Source of the DNA: Akkermansiaceae bacterium
Lineage (GTDB): Bacteria; Verrucomicrobiota; Verrucomicrobiia; Verrucomicrobiales; Akkermansiaceae
Assembly (NCBI GenBank): GCA_015062015.1
Contig: SUVM01000003.1
Location: forward strand, 1-43,445
Direction: 5' to 3'
Length of the DNA stretch: 43,445 nt
Numbering within the stretch: position 1 is the stretch's first letter; each line of letters begins with the position of its first letter. This document shows, in pieces, positions 1 through 9,860 of the stretch. Made by a program: the position numbers and the translations under genes. The notes beneath the pieces are model-generated. The model was given only the letters and a program-made list of their open reading frames with translations, made no database searches and was not told the origin of the DNA.

Positions 1-329
1 GAGAGTACGGCATCCACCTTGAGGGTGCCTTGTGCTGTTTCTGTGGTGGTTACTTGGGTGTCTGTGAGGTTGAGGTAGGAGATTTTTTCGAGCCGGGGTG
101 CGTAGTATTCCAAAACATCGATGGGCTGCACCGTGTGTGGGGTTGCCGTGGCATCCGTCGTGTTGGTAGAGGCGGCTGCGGATGGCTCTGTTGCTGTGTT
201 TTGCTCGCCTTGTTGGGTGCCTTGGGGAGCTGTTGCTGCGTCTGCGCCGGCGGAGTCTGTTTTGTCACAAGAGGCCAGCATGGATGCCGCAAGTGAGGTA
301 AGGGCAAGGTGAATCAGTTGCTGTTTCAT
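1..329 (-). CDS. Putative lipoprotein, N-terminal part only (runs off the left edge)
   Basis: Minus-strand frame open from ATG at 329 to the window edge: MKQQLIHLALTSLAASMLASCDKTDSAGADAATAAPQGTQQGEQ...; lipobox LASC followed by an Ala/Thr/Gln-rich linker. Not in the ORF track because there is no stop inside the window. Confidence 0.7.
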   Translation of the reverse strand, partial: MKQQLIHLALTSLAASMLASCDKTDSAGADAATAPQGTQQGEQNTATEPSAAASTNTTDATATPHTVQPIDVLEYYAPRLEKISYLNLTDTQVTTTETAQGTLKVDAVL

Positions 330-438
330 AGCGATGTTCCGGGGTGTGTCTCTGCGCGGGGGGGGATTTGGCGTAGGGGTATTTTGCCTTATTTTGAAAG
401 AGTTGTCAAGCTTCGGTTTGATATTGCAGCGGCGGGGC

Positions 439-1329
439 TTATTGTTTTTTTGTCTTACGGAAACTCCAGTCAGAAATGGCAGGTATGGAGGGGAACTCTA
501 CCGTGCCGAGACGGGCGCGCAGCAGGAACCACAATTTACGGAAGTTGTTGACGCTGTAGCGGCGCTCAAAGATGCGGTACTCGTCGTCTTGCATTTTGTT
601 GAGGATGTTGTGGTAGATGAGGCTCATGGCCTGCGCGGGGATGAGGGCGTTGCGGTCTTCCACCGGCAGTTTTTGGTAGTGCTCTTCGGCTTCTCCGAAG
701 AACTTTTCGGCCAGTGCGGCTTCGTATGCCAGCAGTTGGCGCACGCGATAGTTGTAGCGTTGGTTGCGAATGTCGTCGTGTGTGACGCCAAAGAGCTCCA
801 TATCCGCTTTCGGGAGGTAAAATCTGCCGTATTTGCGGCAGTCATCGGCTACGTCTCGGAGGATGTTAACAAGTTGCAGGGCGTAGCCCAAGGCAATGGC
901 ATATTGCCGCGCCCGGTCCGATGCCCCCATCACCTTGGCACTGGTTATGCCCACGCAAGAGGCCACTTTGTATGCGTAGGCCAGTAGGCCTTCTCGGGTT
1001 TCGGGCTGCACCGGCGATATGTCGCTGCGGCAGCCGTCTATCAGCTCCAACATCGGGGCGGGATCCAACTGTAATTTGGCGATAAGTTGCGCTACTTCGG
1101 TTTCGATGCCGGGTTGGGGCTCGGTTTGGGCGGTCACTATGTCTGCCCAACGGTTAAGGGCGCAGTGGCGCTCCTCGGCACTCATGCCCGGTTCGTCCAC
1201 AATGTCATCCACAATGCGGCAAAAGGCATAGAATTGTGCCATTTGCATACGTTTTTCGGGGGGCAAATCCAGCAGGGTGAAAGCGAGGTTGGATTTGGCG
1301 TTTTTGGTGATGGTATCTGCTTCGGACAT
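439..1329 (-). CDS. Squalene/phytoene synthase family protein (HpnC/HpnD-like)
   Basis: FYAFCRIVDDIVDEPG, YAIALGYALQLVNILRDVADD and GRFYLP motifs typical of trans-isoprenyl diphosphate synthases of the squalene/phytoene type. Confidence 0.88.
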   Translation of the reverse strand: MSEADTITKNAKSNLAFTLLDLPPEKRMQMAQFYAFCRIVDDIVDEPGMSAEERHCALNRWADIVTAQTEPQPGIETEVAQLIAKLQLDPAPMLELIDGCRSDISPVQPETREGLLAYAYKVASCVGITSAKVMGASDRARQYAIALGYALQLVNILRDVADDCRKYGRFYLPKADMELFGVTHDDIRNQRYNYRVRQLLAYEAALAEKFFGEAEEHYQKLPVEDRNALIPAQAMSLIYHNILNKMQDDEYRIFERRYSVNNFRKLWFLLRARLGTVEFPSIPAISDWSFRKTKKQ

Positions 1330-1373
1330 GGTGGTGAGGAGAAGGCGGCAGGTTGTTGCGGGAAAGGCGGTTT

Positions 1374-2642
1374 TTAATCAATAGTACCCCAGTGGTTGGT
1401 GAATGGCCAGAGGGTGAAGACGGCCGGGCCGAGTACGTTGAATTGATGCACGGTACCCCAGTAGCGAGAATCTTGCGAGTCGCCGGTGTTATCGCCTAAG
1501 GCGGCATATTCTCTTACATTAGGGTTATCGGGGGCGTTGCTGAGGTGGAGCGTTGGTTTGACTAAGCTGAATGCGAGTTTACTATACCCATGGAGCGCCG
1601 CAATGTCGATGAACGGGTCGCCGGTGGGTTTGGGGTTATCCGGGTAATGGTAGCCTTTGTCGTCGTAGGGGGCTTCGCCTTTTGCAACGCGGGTGATGGT
1701 GGCTTCTTGGGCAGGGGCTCCGTTGACGATGAGCTGCGGGGATTGGATTTCGAGCGTATCACCGGGGATGCCGCAGAGGCGTTTAATGTAGTGGCTGGCG
1801 TTGCTTTGGTCCGGCATTTCGGGGGCCATGTTGGTGTTGATGCCACGCGTGTCGAACACGAAAGTTTCTCCGCGCTCGGGTTTGCGGAAGTGGTAGGCCA
1901 TGCGGTTAACAATTACCATATCGCCGGCATCGATACGGGCGCAAATGAGTTTCTCGCCGGGTTGGAGTACTCTGCCCAATTTACCGTGTTTTTTGAGGTA
2001 TCTTGTCAGTTCTCCGCGCGCACAGGGGATGGTAACGGTGGTGCCATCCGTAAAGCGGATGACGGAGCGTGTGAAAATCATGAGGTACGGCTCCTGTTTA
2101 ATATCGTACTCTCCTTTTGGAGTGAGTGCGATGGCTTTGGGGCTGTCGATGGTGATGTCTACATACGAGCTGCCGAGGGTGATGGCATCCATCCACCGCT
2201 TGGGGGCAGAGGGGATTTGCCCGTCCTCTAACGGGTGGATGATGATGCCGTTGAGAGACGGCTGCATGGAGCCGGTGGGGATGCGGAAGGGTTGGAAGTA
2301 GTATGTGCGGATGCCTAAAAAGACAACCATGATGACGAAAAAGGATTCTACGAGCTCCAGCCCGCTGTTGCGTTGAAAGCCCTGAAGCCCCTCACCCATG
2401 CTTTTGGCTTTATCGGTAAGCTTTTTGATTTGTTCTTTATCCCATACCAACAAGGCGGCTTTAAGCTCTTCTACTAAGTGGGTTATTTGCTCTGCGCGCT
2501 CGGTGGTTAAGGATTTTTTGTTGTAGTTGTAATAACGTTGCAAGGCGGCGCGTGCCTCGTTACCACGGCGGCGCCAGCCGGGGGTAAACCAAGCCAAAAT
2601 GGAATCTGCGATAAAGTTGAGAGGCTTCAGTAGATAATACAT
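1374..2642 (-). CDS. lepB: Signal peptidase I, large form (422 aa)
   Basis: RIPTGSMQPSL (catalytic Ser), GDMVIVNRMAYHFRKPERGE, YIKRLCGIPGDTLEI (catalytic Lys), ALGDNTGDSQDSRYWG. Confidence 0.92.
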   Translation of the reverse strand: MYYLLKPLNFIADSILAWFTPGWRRRGNEARAALQRYYNYNKKSLTTERAEQITHLVEELKAALLVWDKEQIKKLTDKAKSMGEGLQGFQRNSGLELVESFFVIMVVFLGIRTYYFQPFRIPTGSMQPSLNGIIIHPLEDGQIPSAPKRWMDAITLGSSYVDITIDSPKAIALTPKGEYDIKQEPYLMIFTRSVIRFTDGTTVTIPCARGELTRYLKKHGKLGRVLQPGEKLICARIDAGDMVIVNRMAYHFRKPERGETFVFDTRGINTNMAPEMPDQSNASHYIKRLCGIPGDTLEIQSPQLIVNGAPAQEATITRVAKGEAPYDDKGYHYPDNPKPTGDPFIDIAALHGYSKLAFSLVKPTLHLSNAPDNPNVREYAALGDNTGDSQDSRYWGTVHQFNVLGPAVFTLWPFTNHWGTID

Positions 2643-2715
2643 GCTGCATGTATTTTACTACATCTGCCGCGAATGAAAAGCACAAAATCCGCCATAGAAC
2701 GCGATTTTGGCTGTA

Positions 2716-3585
2716 TTAATTGAATTTGAAGTCGGCAAAGAGAATGAGTGCCAGCATGACGAGGGCTGCCGCTAAGCGATACCAGCCGAAAATGGCCAAG
2801 CTGTGCCTGTTGAGGTAGCCTACCATCCACTTGACGGCGATGACGGAGCTGAGCCATGCAGTAAAGGTACCAACAATAATGGGCCACCAGCCGAATGCTG
2901 CCACCATTTCGCCGCCGTGTTTGCAGGCATCGTACACGGTGGCCCCGCCTAATGTGATGAGACCGAGCAGGAAGCTGAACTCTACTGCTGCGGCTATGCT
3001 TAAGCCGGTGCAAAGACCGCCCAGCATGGTCATAAGGCTGCGGCTTACACCCGGGCACATGGCAATACATTGCATCAGCCCCACCGTGAGGGCATTTTTG
3101 TAGGTGAGCTCCTCTAATGCTTTGCCTTGCCCTTTGATGCCTTTTTTCTTTTGAGCGCGTACATAGAGAAGAATAACGAGTCCGCCTAATGCCCAAGTGA
3201 GGGTGACAACGGGTGCATCAAAGAGGTAGTGTTTGATGAGGTCGTCAAAAATCAGCCCCAATACCACTGCCGGGATGAATGCGATGAGCATGTTGAGCAG
3301 CAGGCGCAGCCCGTTGGGCAGGGGGTGTTGCGCGCGCTCTTTGTCTGCCAACCATGTAAGGGAGTCTTTGGCCATGCCTTTAACACGCTGAAAGTAGATA
3401 CCCAGCACCGCGAGAATTGCTCCGCTTTGAATGCAAATATCGAACGCCTTTTGTGCATCAGTGTTTTGCATGCCCAGCAGGAAACGCGTGATGATGAGGT
3501 GCCCGGTCGAGCTCACCGGCAGGTATTCCGTTAACCCTTCGACTATTCCCAGTATGATGGCATCAAATATTTGCATGGCGGGCAT
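2716..3585 (-). CDS. uppP: Undecaprenyl-diphosphatase (UppP/BacA)
   Basis: IVEGLTEYLPVSSTGHLI and MCPGVSRSLMTMLGG signatures; polytopic membrane protein. Confidence 0.95.
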   Translation of the reverse strand: MPAMQIFDAIILGIVEGLTEYLPVSSTGHLIITRFLLGMQNTDAQKAFDICIQSGAILAVLGIYFQRVKGMAKDSLTWLADKERAQHPLPNGLRLLLNMLIAFIPAVVLGLIFDDLIKHYLFDAPVVTLTWALGGLVILLYVRAQKKKGIKGQGKALEELTYKNALTVGLMQCIAMCPGVSRSLMTMLGGLCTGLSIAAAVEFSFLLGLITLGGATVYDACKHGGEMVAAFGWWPIIVGTFTAWLSSVIAVKWMVGYLNRHSLAIFGWYRLAAALVMLALILFADFKFN

Positions 3586-3732
3586 CTCTGTACCTTATTT
3601 TGTTAAAAAGGTCAATCATAAAACGCAAAATATGACATTTGCCGCCCAAAAGTAAAAAAAATGATTGAACAAGCAGCCCAAATATGGTAAAGATAGTCCC
3701 AGTATAGAGTATACCGCCTCCTTTCTCCGTTT

Positions 3733-4584
3733 ATGAAAATCGCCTTCAAAAAAGCTGCTGCCGGTTTTACCTTGGTGGAACTGTTGGTAGTGATTGCTAT
3801 TATCGGTATTTTAATGTCCTTGGGTGCCAATGTATTGCAGGACCCGGGGCGCTCTAAGAACGTGACTGCCGGTGTGCAGGTGTTGCAGAATATGATTCAG
3901 GAGGCTCGCGCCACTGCCATTGGTAACGATACTTGTGCGCGTGTTGTGATTGCTTGTGATGAGGCGGATGATTCTCCCGATTCGTTCCACCTGCGTTATA
4001 TGACCGTGCAGGTGTATAAGCGAGACGAAAATGAAAACAAAGAGTACGACGGCACGGATACCGAGCGTGTGGGTGAGTGGAAATCCACCTCCAGCGGTAC
4101 CTTCCTGCCGGCGGATGTGTTTTTCTCCCCCACATACAGCACGCAGTTGCAGTGGGAGGGCGGCAGCGATGTGCCCCTGGAGCAAACGCAAACTCGTTTG
4201 GCCGGCTATGGCGAGGCCGATGTGTATTACATAGAGTTTGATGAAAAAGGGCGTTTTGTGACACCGGACACAAAGCCCGGCGAGCCGGCGCGTGCACGCC
4301 GTTTGGTGCTCATTTGCGGTTATCGAGACAATGGCAGTGGCTCCGTAGATGGTGTGTTGCCGTCCGAGACGGATCCGGAGCACGGAAACCGCCCCAAGGA
4401 GGCCGGCGGTATCGTGTTGTGGCCTTCCGGCAACATCAGCCCCATGAAAACCGCTGCGCAGGTGTATGATGAAGAGTTGTTCAAATCCTCCGGCTCGTCT
4501 CGCAAAAAGGCTTCTTCCAAAAAGAATAAACAGCAGAAGAAAGGCGGCAAATCCGGCAAAAAAAAGGATAACAGCAAAAAATAA
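3733..4584 (+). CDS. Prepilin-like protein (type IV pilin/pseudopilin N-terminus; resembles Verru_Chthon cassette protein D) with Lys-rich C-tail
   Basis: AGFTLVELLVVIAIIGILMSLGANVL class III signal; C-terminal SSRKKASSKKNKQQKKGGKSGKKKDNSKK. Confidence 0.75.
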   Translation: MKIAFKKAAAGFTLVELLVVIAIIGILMSLGANVLQDPGRSKNVTAGVQVLQNMIQEARATAIGNDTCARVVIACDEADDSPDSFHLRYMTVQVYKRDENENKEYDGTDTERVGEWKSTSSGTFLPADVFFSPTYSTQLQWEGGSDVPLEQTQTRLAGYGEADVYYIEFDEKGRFVTPDTKPGEPARARRLVLICGYRDNGSGSVDGVLPSETDPEHGNRPKEAGGIVLWPSGNISPMKTAAQVYDEELFKSSGSSRKKASSKKNKQQKKGGKSGKKKDNSKK

Positions 4585-4626
4585 CCAGCCGCTTCTCGTT
4601 ATTCGCGGAGCATTTTCTCTACTATT

Positions 4627-5367
4627 ATGAAATACCGTAACAATAAACGTTGCCTTTTTGGCTTCACGTTAATGGAGACCCTTTTGGCACTTGCATTGGT
4701 GTCTACCTTAGTGTCTATCTTCTTAGTTGTGTTTGTGCCGGCGCGCGGCATGGTGCAGTCTGCCTTGGCTAAGCAGGATACGGACCGCCTGGTCGGTGTG
4801 TTGCGTGGGGAGTTCAAAACGATTCGCAACGACGAGCGCACCACCGGCAAGTCCTCCGCAACCAAATATGCCTCTGCGTTTGATAAGGCTTTTTATTGGA
4901 TTAAGAAAACCGGTAAACCGGAATCTGCCATTTTGATTTATTCTTACCGCGAGGATTTGTCTCAGAAGCCGCGTAAAGATGGCACCCGCAAACCCATCCC
5001 CGCCTATGAGAGCATACCCGGTGAGACCTCTCACCTTATCACCATTGCCTGCCCTGTGGATGACCCCATCCACGAGGATGAGCTGCGAGATGCCGTGGGC
5101 CCGGTGTATTTGGTGCGTTTGACTATGCAGGAGTACAAGGGCGACAAGTGGGAGCGCGTCTCCAAGCCCGGCGACATTGCAGGAGCCGGCTCCCCGGCAG
5201 AATATTTGGCTAAGTGCGACAAGAACCCGGCCGGCGGAGCGGCACTGTTGTTTGTGGCGGATTTCTTCCTCTTGCAGTCTTCGGATGCCCGGCTTCTGGC
5301 GGGCAAAAAATGGTCCGACATGGGTAAGCCTATTTTCTCTGCCAACATGTCTGTTTCTAACAATTGA
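4627..5367 (+). CDS. Prepilin-like protein (possibly Verru_Chthon cassette protein B-like)
   Basis: FGFTLMETLLALALVSTLVSIFLVVFV class III signal with Glu5; co-directional in a three-pilin cluster. Confidence 0.68.
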   Translation: MKYRNNKRCLFGFTLMETLLALALVSTLVSIFLVVFVPARGMVQSALAKQDTDRLVGVLRGEFKTIRNDERTTGKSSATKYASAFDKAFYWIKKTGKPESAILIYSYREDLSQKPRKDGTRKPIPAYESIPGETSHLITIACPVDDPIHEDELRDAVGPVYLVRLTMQEYKGDKWERVSKPGDIAGAGSPAEYLAKCDKNPAGGAALLFVADFFLLQSSDARLLAGKKWSDMGKPIFSANMSVSNN

Positions 5368-5403
5368 TAAGATTATTCTGAGCTGATAATAGCAAATACA
5401 TAT

Positions 5404-6468
5404 ATGAAACCGGCCCGAAAGATTGTGCGTAAAGGCTTCACGCTGGTGGAGCTGTTGGTAGCTATGGCAATTACGGCTATCATCGTTGGCGTGATATTAA
5501 AGTTAACTATCACCGGTGTATCCCTGTGGAAGTCCGTTAATGACGATGTTACAACCGCTTCTTCCGCCCGTATAGCCTTGCAGACGTTGGCATCGGATTT
5601 GGAGTCGTACCAAATGAAATCCGGCCCCAATGAGTACGAGTGGTTTGTGGCATGCAAGGATTCCGATGCCGAGAAGGCTGTTTCTAAGGGTAAGAAGAAG
5701 AATAGACAAAAGCCCGAGGCCTTAGCCTATGTGCCCGAGTCGTCTCGCGTGGTTTTCTTCTCTTGCGCACCGGACCGCAACCCTGCCGTATCCAGCGACC
5801 CGGTTTCCCGCAAAGGCTACCGTGTGGATTTGTCCACCTCTCAAGATGCAAACGACGAGCCCTACCGTGGCGATGTGAGCGTGATTGGTTATCGTTTGGA
5901 GTATAAGGATCACATCCTCAACAAATCTGCCAGCGATGAGGCAGAGGGCGTGTTCCCCGTATTTGCATTGTATCGCCATGTGGTATCCCCCAGCCGTACA
6001 TACGAGAAGGCCATGTTGCAGGAGAACCTGTACCGTGCATTCTTGCAGTTGGCCGACGATGCCGAGCAGGACATCATCTGCGATAACGTGGTGGAGATGA
6101 ACTTGTCCGTTAACATTGAGTACATGGAATCCGAACCCAAGAAAGGCAAACAGGCCCAGAAGCGCTTGGAAACGGTTACGGTCATCACCACCTCCGGCGG
6201 TGCTAAAGATGACGATAAGAAACGCGCCTCGTTTAAGGAGAACGAAGTGAAGGTGAAAGGTAATGATGTGTTGGCGAACGGTAAGGTATATGCCGGCGGG
6301 CGCATCGTTTCCGCCAACATCTCCGTAACCGTGCTCACGGAAGAGGGTGTGGCACTGGTGGAGAATATGCGTAAAGGCTTGGTGCCCATTCCCCCGCCTC
6401 CGGTTGAGTTCTTTGCCCGTTACTCTCGCCAGTTCTCCACCTCTGTGGCTTTGCCGCGCCCGTTCTGA
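5404..6468 (+). CDS. Prepilin-like protein (GspJ/Verru_Chthon cassette protein C-like)
   Basis: KGFTLVELLVAMAITAIIVGVILKLTITGVSLWKS class III signal; long C-terminal domain. Confidence 0.72.
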   Translation: MKPARKIVRKGFTLVELLVAMAITAIIVGVILKLTITGVSLWKSVNDDVTTASSARIALQTLASDLESYQMKSGPNEYEWFVACKDSDAEKAVSKGKKKNRQKPEALAYVPESSRVVFFSCAPDRNPAVSSDPVSRKGYRVDLSTSQDANDEPYRGDVSVIGYRLEYKDHILNKSASDEAEGVFPVFALYRHVVSPSRTYEKAMLQENLYRAFLQLADDAEQDIICDNVVEMNLSVNIEYMESEPKKGKQAQKRLETVTVITTSGGAKDDDKKRASFKENEVKVKGNDVLANGKVYAGGRIVSANISVTVLTEEGVALVENMRKGLVPIPPPPVEFFARYSRQFSTSVALPRPF

Positions 6469-6476
6469 TTCGCGTT

Positions 6477-7220
6477 ATGATGGATTTTGGTATGCAACAG
6501 CAGGATGCGGCAGCATTGTTGCCGCAAAGTATCCGCCTCTGGTGCGACCCCATTGCCCGTGGTGGTTATGAAAACATGGCTGCGGACGAGCTGCTGAGCC
6601 GCCGCCCCGAGGCGTGGCTGCGTATATACGGTTGGGCACGCCCGGCTGTGAGCTTTGGCTATTTCGATTCCACGCCCGTGGCGGCCGCCATTTTTCCGGG
6701 CGAGGGGATTGAGTACATCCGGCGTTGGACCGGTGGCGGCATAGTGGACCACCGCAAGGGCTACACTTATACCGTTACCTTGCCGGCGCGGGACGGCATC
6801 ATTTATCCCCCGGCAGATAAGTTGTATAAGTGGATACATGGGGCTTTGGCACAAGCCTTACAGCAATGCGGTGTAGAATGCACCTTGTTGGTGGAAGATG
6901 CGCCGGATGGTGGCCGCGCCTGTTGGGCAAGCCCCGTGGCAAGCGATATTGTGGACCCCGCCGGTAACAAATTGGCCGGTGCAGGCCAGCGCCGCTATAG
7001 GGGGGCAGTATTGCACCAGGGCTTAATACAGGAGTGCGAGCCAAGTGCCGGTTGGCCCCGGTTGTTAGCGCAGTATTTGGCTCCGCAAGTGGAAATAGTG
7101 CAGGGCGAGGAGCCCTACCCCGGCTTTGCGGATGAGTTGCAGGAGCTGTGCCGCAGCAAGTATTGCACCGAGGCATGGAATGACGAAACCCGAGGCCGCA
7201 GAAAGCCCGGCCACTCATGA
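6477..7220 (+). CDS. Biotin/lipoate A/B protein ligase family protein (LplA-like)
   Basis: YIRRWTGGGIVDH, CWASPVASDIVDPAGNKLAGAGQRRYRGAVLHQGLIQ motifs. Confidence 0.82.
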   Translation: MMDFGMQQQDAAALLPQSIRLWCDPIARGGYENMAADELLSRRPEAWLRIYGWARPAVSFGYFDSTPVAAAIFPGEGIEYIRRWTGGGIVDHRKGYTYTVTLPARDGIIYPPADKLYKWIHGALAQALQQCGVECTLLVEDAPDGGRACWASPVASDIVDPAGNKLAGAGQRRYRGAVLHQGLIQECEPSAGWPRLLAQYLAPQVEIVQGEEPYPGFADELQELCRSKYCTEAWNDETRGRRKPGHS

Positions 7221-8401
7221 GCGAACGCTCCAAAGAGTACCGCCGTAATGTGGCAGCCGTTATTGTGGATGCTGCGGGGCGTGTCTTGCTGGGGCGTAAG
7301 AGCGATTCGTCTCGCTTTTGGCATTTTCCGCAAGGAGGTGTTGGTCATAAAGAAACTTTTGAGCAGGCTTTGTGGCGCGAGCTTCGGGAGGAAACCGGTT
7401 TGACCCCCGAGCACCTGCAAATCGTTGCCCGTGTAGGCGGGTTGCGCTACCAATACCGCAAAAAAAACAAAAAAAGCAAAGTGTGGGCAGGGCAGCAGCA
7501 AACATATTTTTTGTTACGCTGTACCGGGGCGCATGTTGTTGCAGATGCCGGGCATTCTGCAGAGTTTGCCAAGTTGGAGTGGCTGCCGTGGCGCACGCTT
7601 TCACCGCATATGTTTGTATCTTTTAAGCGCGAGGTGGCGCAAGAGGTATTGGCTGCGTTTTTCCCGCCCGATGTGCGGGATTTGGAAGCCTATTGGCAGC
7701 AATTGAATGCCTTGAGCCGCTACGAGTTTGGCCCGGATAGTATGTTGGCTGCATACGCGCCGGAGGATCGCTCTCTTTTTTTGGGCACTAAAGAAGAAGC
7801 CCGAGCCGCTATGGAAGATTTGCGGCACCGGGTACGCGCGGTGCAGCGGCAATGGGAAAGCATGGCACACCCGCCCCGCATGTTGGTGGTGATACACGAT
7901 GCTGCCCCCACCCCCGGCAAAAGAAGCATCAATTGCCTGCGTCATGCCGCGGATTTGCCGGATCCGCTACATGTGCAGGTATGTAGTCCCTTTGTATCTG
8001 CCGCTTTGCCGCAAGATGCGCTTGCGCCCGTTACGTTCCCACTCCCCCGAGCTTCGGAGTGCTTGTTGACGGCACATTCCCCCTATCGTGCCGTTCTTAC
8101 CGATACCGCGATGCACGACGCTATTGCCGATAACGAGCAACGCTTGCTTGAGCAGCAGGTGTGCCTCTTAAAATTGTATTTGCATATCTCGCCCGAGCAA
8201 TTCTTCAAAACCTGCCCCACAGCCCCGCCCGCTGCCTATGAAAACCATACCTCTGCCGCAGAATGCTTCTTGCGGCGCACAGCGCAGGTAGTGCCCTGGT
8301 TTATTATCCCCGCAGAAAAAAAGTGGTACCGAGATTTTGTTATTGCCACACTTTTGACGACAATGGCAGAAAATGCGACCACCGAAGCACTTTCTCGGTG
8401 A
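7217..8401 (+). CDS. RppH-like Nudix hydrolase with C-terminal degenerate PPK2-like domain
   Basis: Perfect Nudix box [23 protein letters not shown] (Gx5Ex7REUxEExGU). C-terminal half resembles PPK2: [55 protein letters not shown] overlap with the upstream gene. Confidence 0.8.
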   Translation: MSERSKEYRRNVAAVIVDAAGRVLLGRKSDSSRFWHFPQGGVGHKETFEQALWRELREETGLTPEHLQIVARVGGLRYQYRKKNKKSKVWAGQQQTYFLLRCTGAHVVADAGHSAEFAKLEWLPWRTLSPHMFVSFKREVAQEVLAAFFPPDVRDLEAYWQQLNALSRYEFGPDSMLAAYAPEDRSLFLGTKEEARAAMEDLRHRVRAVQRQWESMAHPPRMLVVIHDAAPTPGKRSINCLRHAADLPDPLHVQVCSPFVSAALPQDALAPVTFPLPRASECLLTAHSPYRAVLTDTAMHDAIADNEQRLLEQQVCLLKLYLHISPEQFFKTCPTAPPAAYENHTSAAECFLRRTAQVVPWFIIPAEKKWYRDFVIATLLTTMAENATTEALSR

Positions 8402-8439
8402 AAAATGGGGCATTTGCCCGCCGATATCGAAAAATTGGC

Positions 8440-8468
8440 TCGCCAACGCGGACTCGGAGTGGTATAGT
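8440..8468 (+). promoter_or_regulatory. Putative asnS promoter: TCGCCA-N17-TATAGT
   Basis: 29-mer tcgccaacgcggactcggagtggtatagt immediately upstream of ATG at 8475. Confidence 0.5.
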
Positions 8469-8474
8469 GGCTTC

Positions 8475-9839
8475 ATGAAAAGAACTCTGGTAAAACATGC
8501 GCTGGCAAGTGAGGCCGCGCAGGATTCTATTCTTGTTGAAGGGTGGGTGCGTACCCGCCGGGATTCTAAGGCTTTCTCCTTTTTGGAAATCAATGACGGC
8601 ACCTCTCTGGCATCCATTCAAGTTATTGCAGATGCCGGTATCCCCGGTTACGAAAATATCGGTAAAATGTCCACCGGGGCTTCTGTTTCCGTTGTAGGCC
8701 GCTTGGTAGAGAGCCCCGGCAAGCAGAAGTGGGAAATACAAGCCACAGAGTTGCGTCTGGTCGGCACATCGCCGGAAAGTTATCCCCTGCAGAAAAAGGG
8801 CCACTCCCCGGAGTTTTTGCGCACAATCGCCCATTTGCGCCCGCGTACCAACCTGTTCGGCGCTGTCTTCCGTACGCGTTCTCGTATAGCGGCTGCCGTG
8901 CATCAATTCTTTACGGAGCGTGATTTTGTGTGGGTGCATACCCCCATCATTACCGCGTCGGACTGCGAAGGTGCCGGCGAGATGTTCCACGTCACCACGC
9001 TAGATCCTTTGGCGGACAACAAGAGCTACGATAAGGATTTCTTTGGTAAAGCTGCCAGTTTGACCGTATCCGGCCAGTTGGAGGGAGAAACCTTTGCCTG
9101 CGCCCTTAGTAATATTTATACGTTCGGCCCCACTTTCCGTGCAGAAAACAGCAATACCACCCGACACGCAGCAGAGTTTTGGATGATTGAGCCCGAAATC
9201 GCCTTCTGCGATATTTTCGGCGATATGGATGTGGCAGAATCTTTCATCAAGCACATTGCCGACACCATGTTGGCCGATACCTCCGGCGATTTCGATTTCT
9301 TCTGCAAGTTTGTTGATAAAGGCCTGCGTGCCCGCTTGGAGGAAGTCAGCCAAAAGCCCTTCATCCGTTGCTCGTATACAGAGGCCATAGAGATTATGCT
9401 GGCCAGTGGAGAGAAGTTTGAGTATCCGCCCTATTGGGGGATGGATTTGCAGAGCGAGCACGAGCGCTTCCTGACAGAACGCCACTTCAAGAGCCCTGTT
9501 ATCGTTTACAACTATCCCAAGGAAATTAAGCCTTTCTACATGCGCCTTAATGATGATGGCAAAACTGTAACCGCTATGGATGTGCTGGTACCCGGTATCG
9601 GCGAAATTATCGGCGGTAGCCAACGTGAGGAGCGCTTGGACGTGCTCGAGGGCAACATCGCCCGCTTGGGTATGGATGCCGAGGCCTATTACTGGTACAA
9701 CGACCTCCGCCGCTATGGTACCGTGCCGCATGCCGGTTTTGGTGTCGGGTTCGAGCGTCTTATCATGTTTGTAACCGGCGTACAGAACATACGCGACGTG
9801 TTGCCCTACCCGCGTACCCCCCGTAACTGTGAATTCTGA
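8475..9839 (+). CDS. asnS: Asparagine--tRNA ligase
   Basis: [73 protein letters not shown]; start placed at [10 protein letters not shown] rather than at the ORF-track start. Confidence 0.95.
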   Translation: MKRTLVKHALASEAAQDSILVEGWVRTRRDSKAFSFLEINDGTSLASIQVIADAGIPGYENIGKMSTGASVSVVGRLVESPGKQKWEIQATELRLVGTSPESYPLQKKGHSPEFLRTIAHLRPRTNLFGAVFRTRSRIAAAVHQFFTERDFVWVHTPIITASDCEGAGEMFHVTTLDPLADNKSYDKDFFGKAASLTVSGQLEGETFACALSNIYTFGPTFRAENSNTTRHAAEFWMIEPEIAFCDIFGDMDVAESFIKHIADTMLADTSGDFDFFCKFVDKGLRARLEEVSQKPFIRCSYTEAIEIMLASGEKFEYPPYWGMDLQSEHERFLTERHFKSPVIVYNYPKEIKPFYMRLNDDGKTVTAMDVLVPGIGEIIGGSQREERLDVLEGNIARLGMDAEAYYWYNDLRRYGTVPHAGFGVGFERLIMFVTGVQNIRDVLPYPRTPRNCEF

Positions 9840-9860
9840 TTCCCGATACGCAGTTTTAGC

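Noticed and set aside
30-312. Plus-strand and minus-strand small ORFs at the left edge (88, 85 and 63 aa)
   Set aside because: Low-complexity translations in frames opposite or offset to the lipoprotein reading frame.
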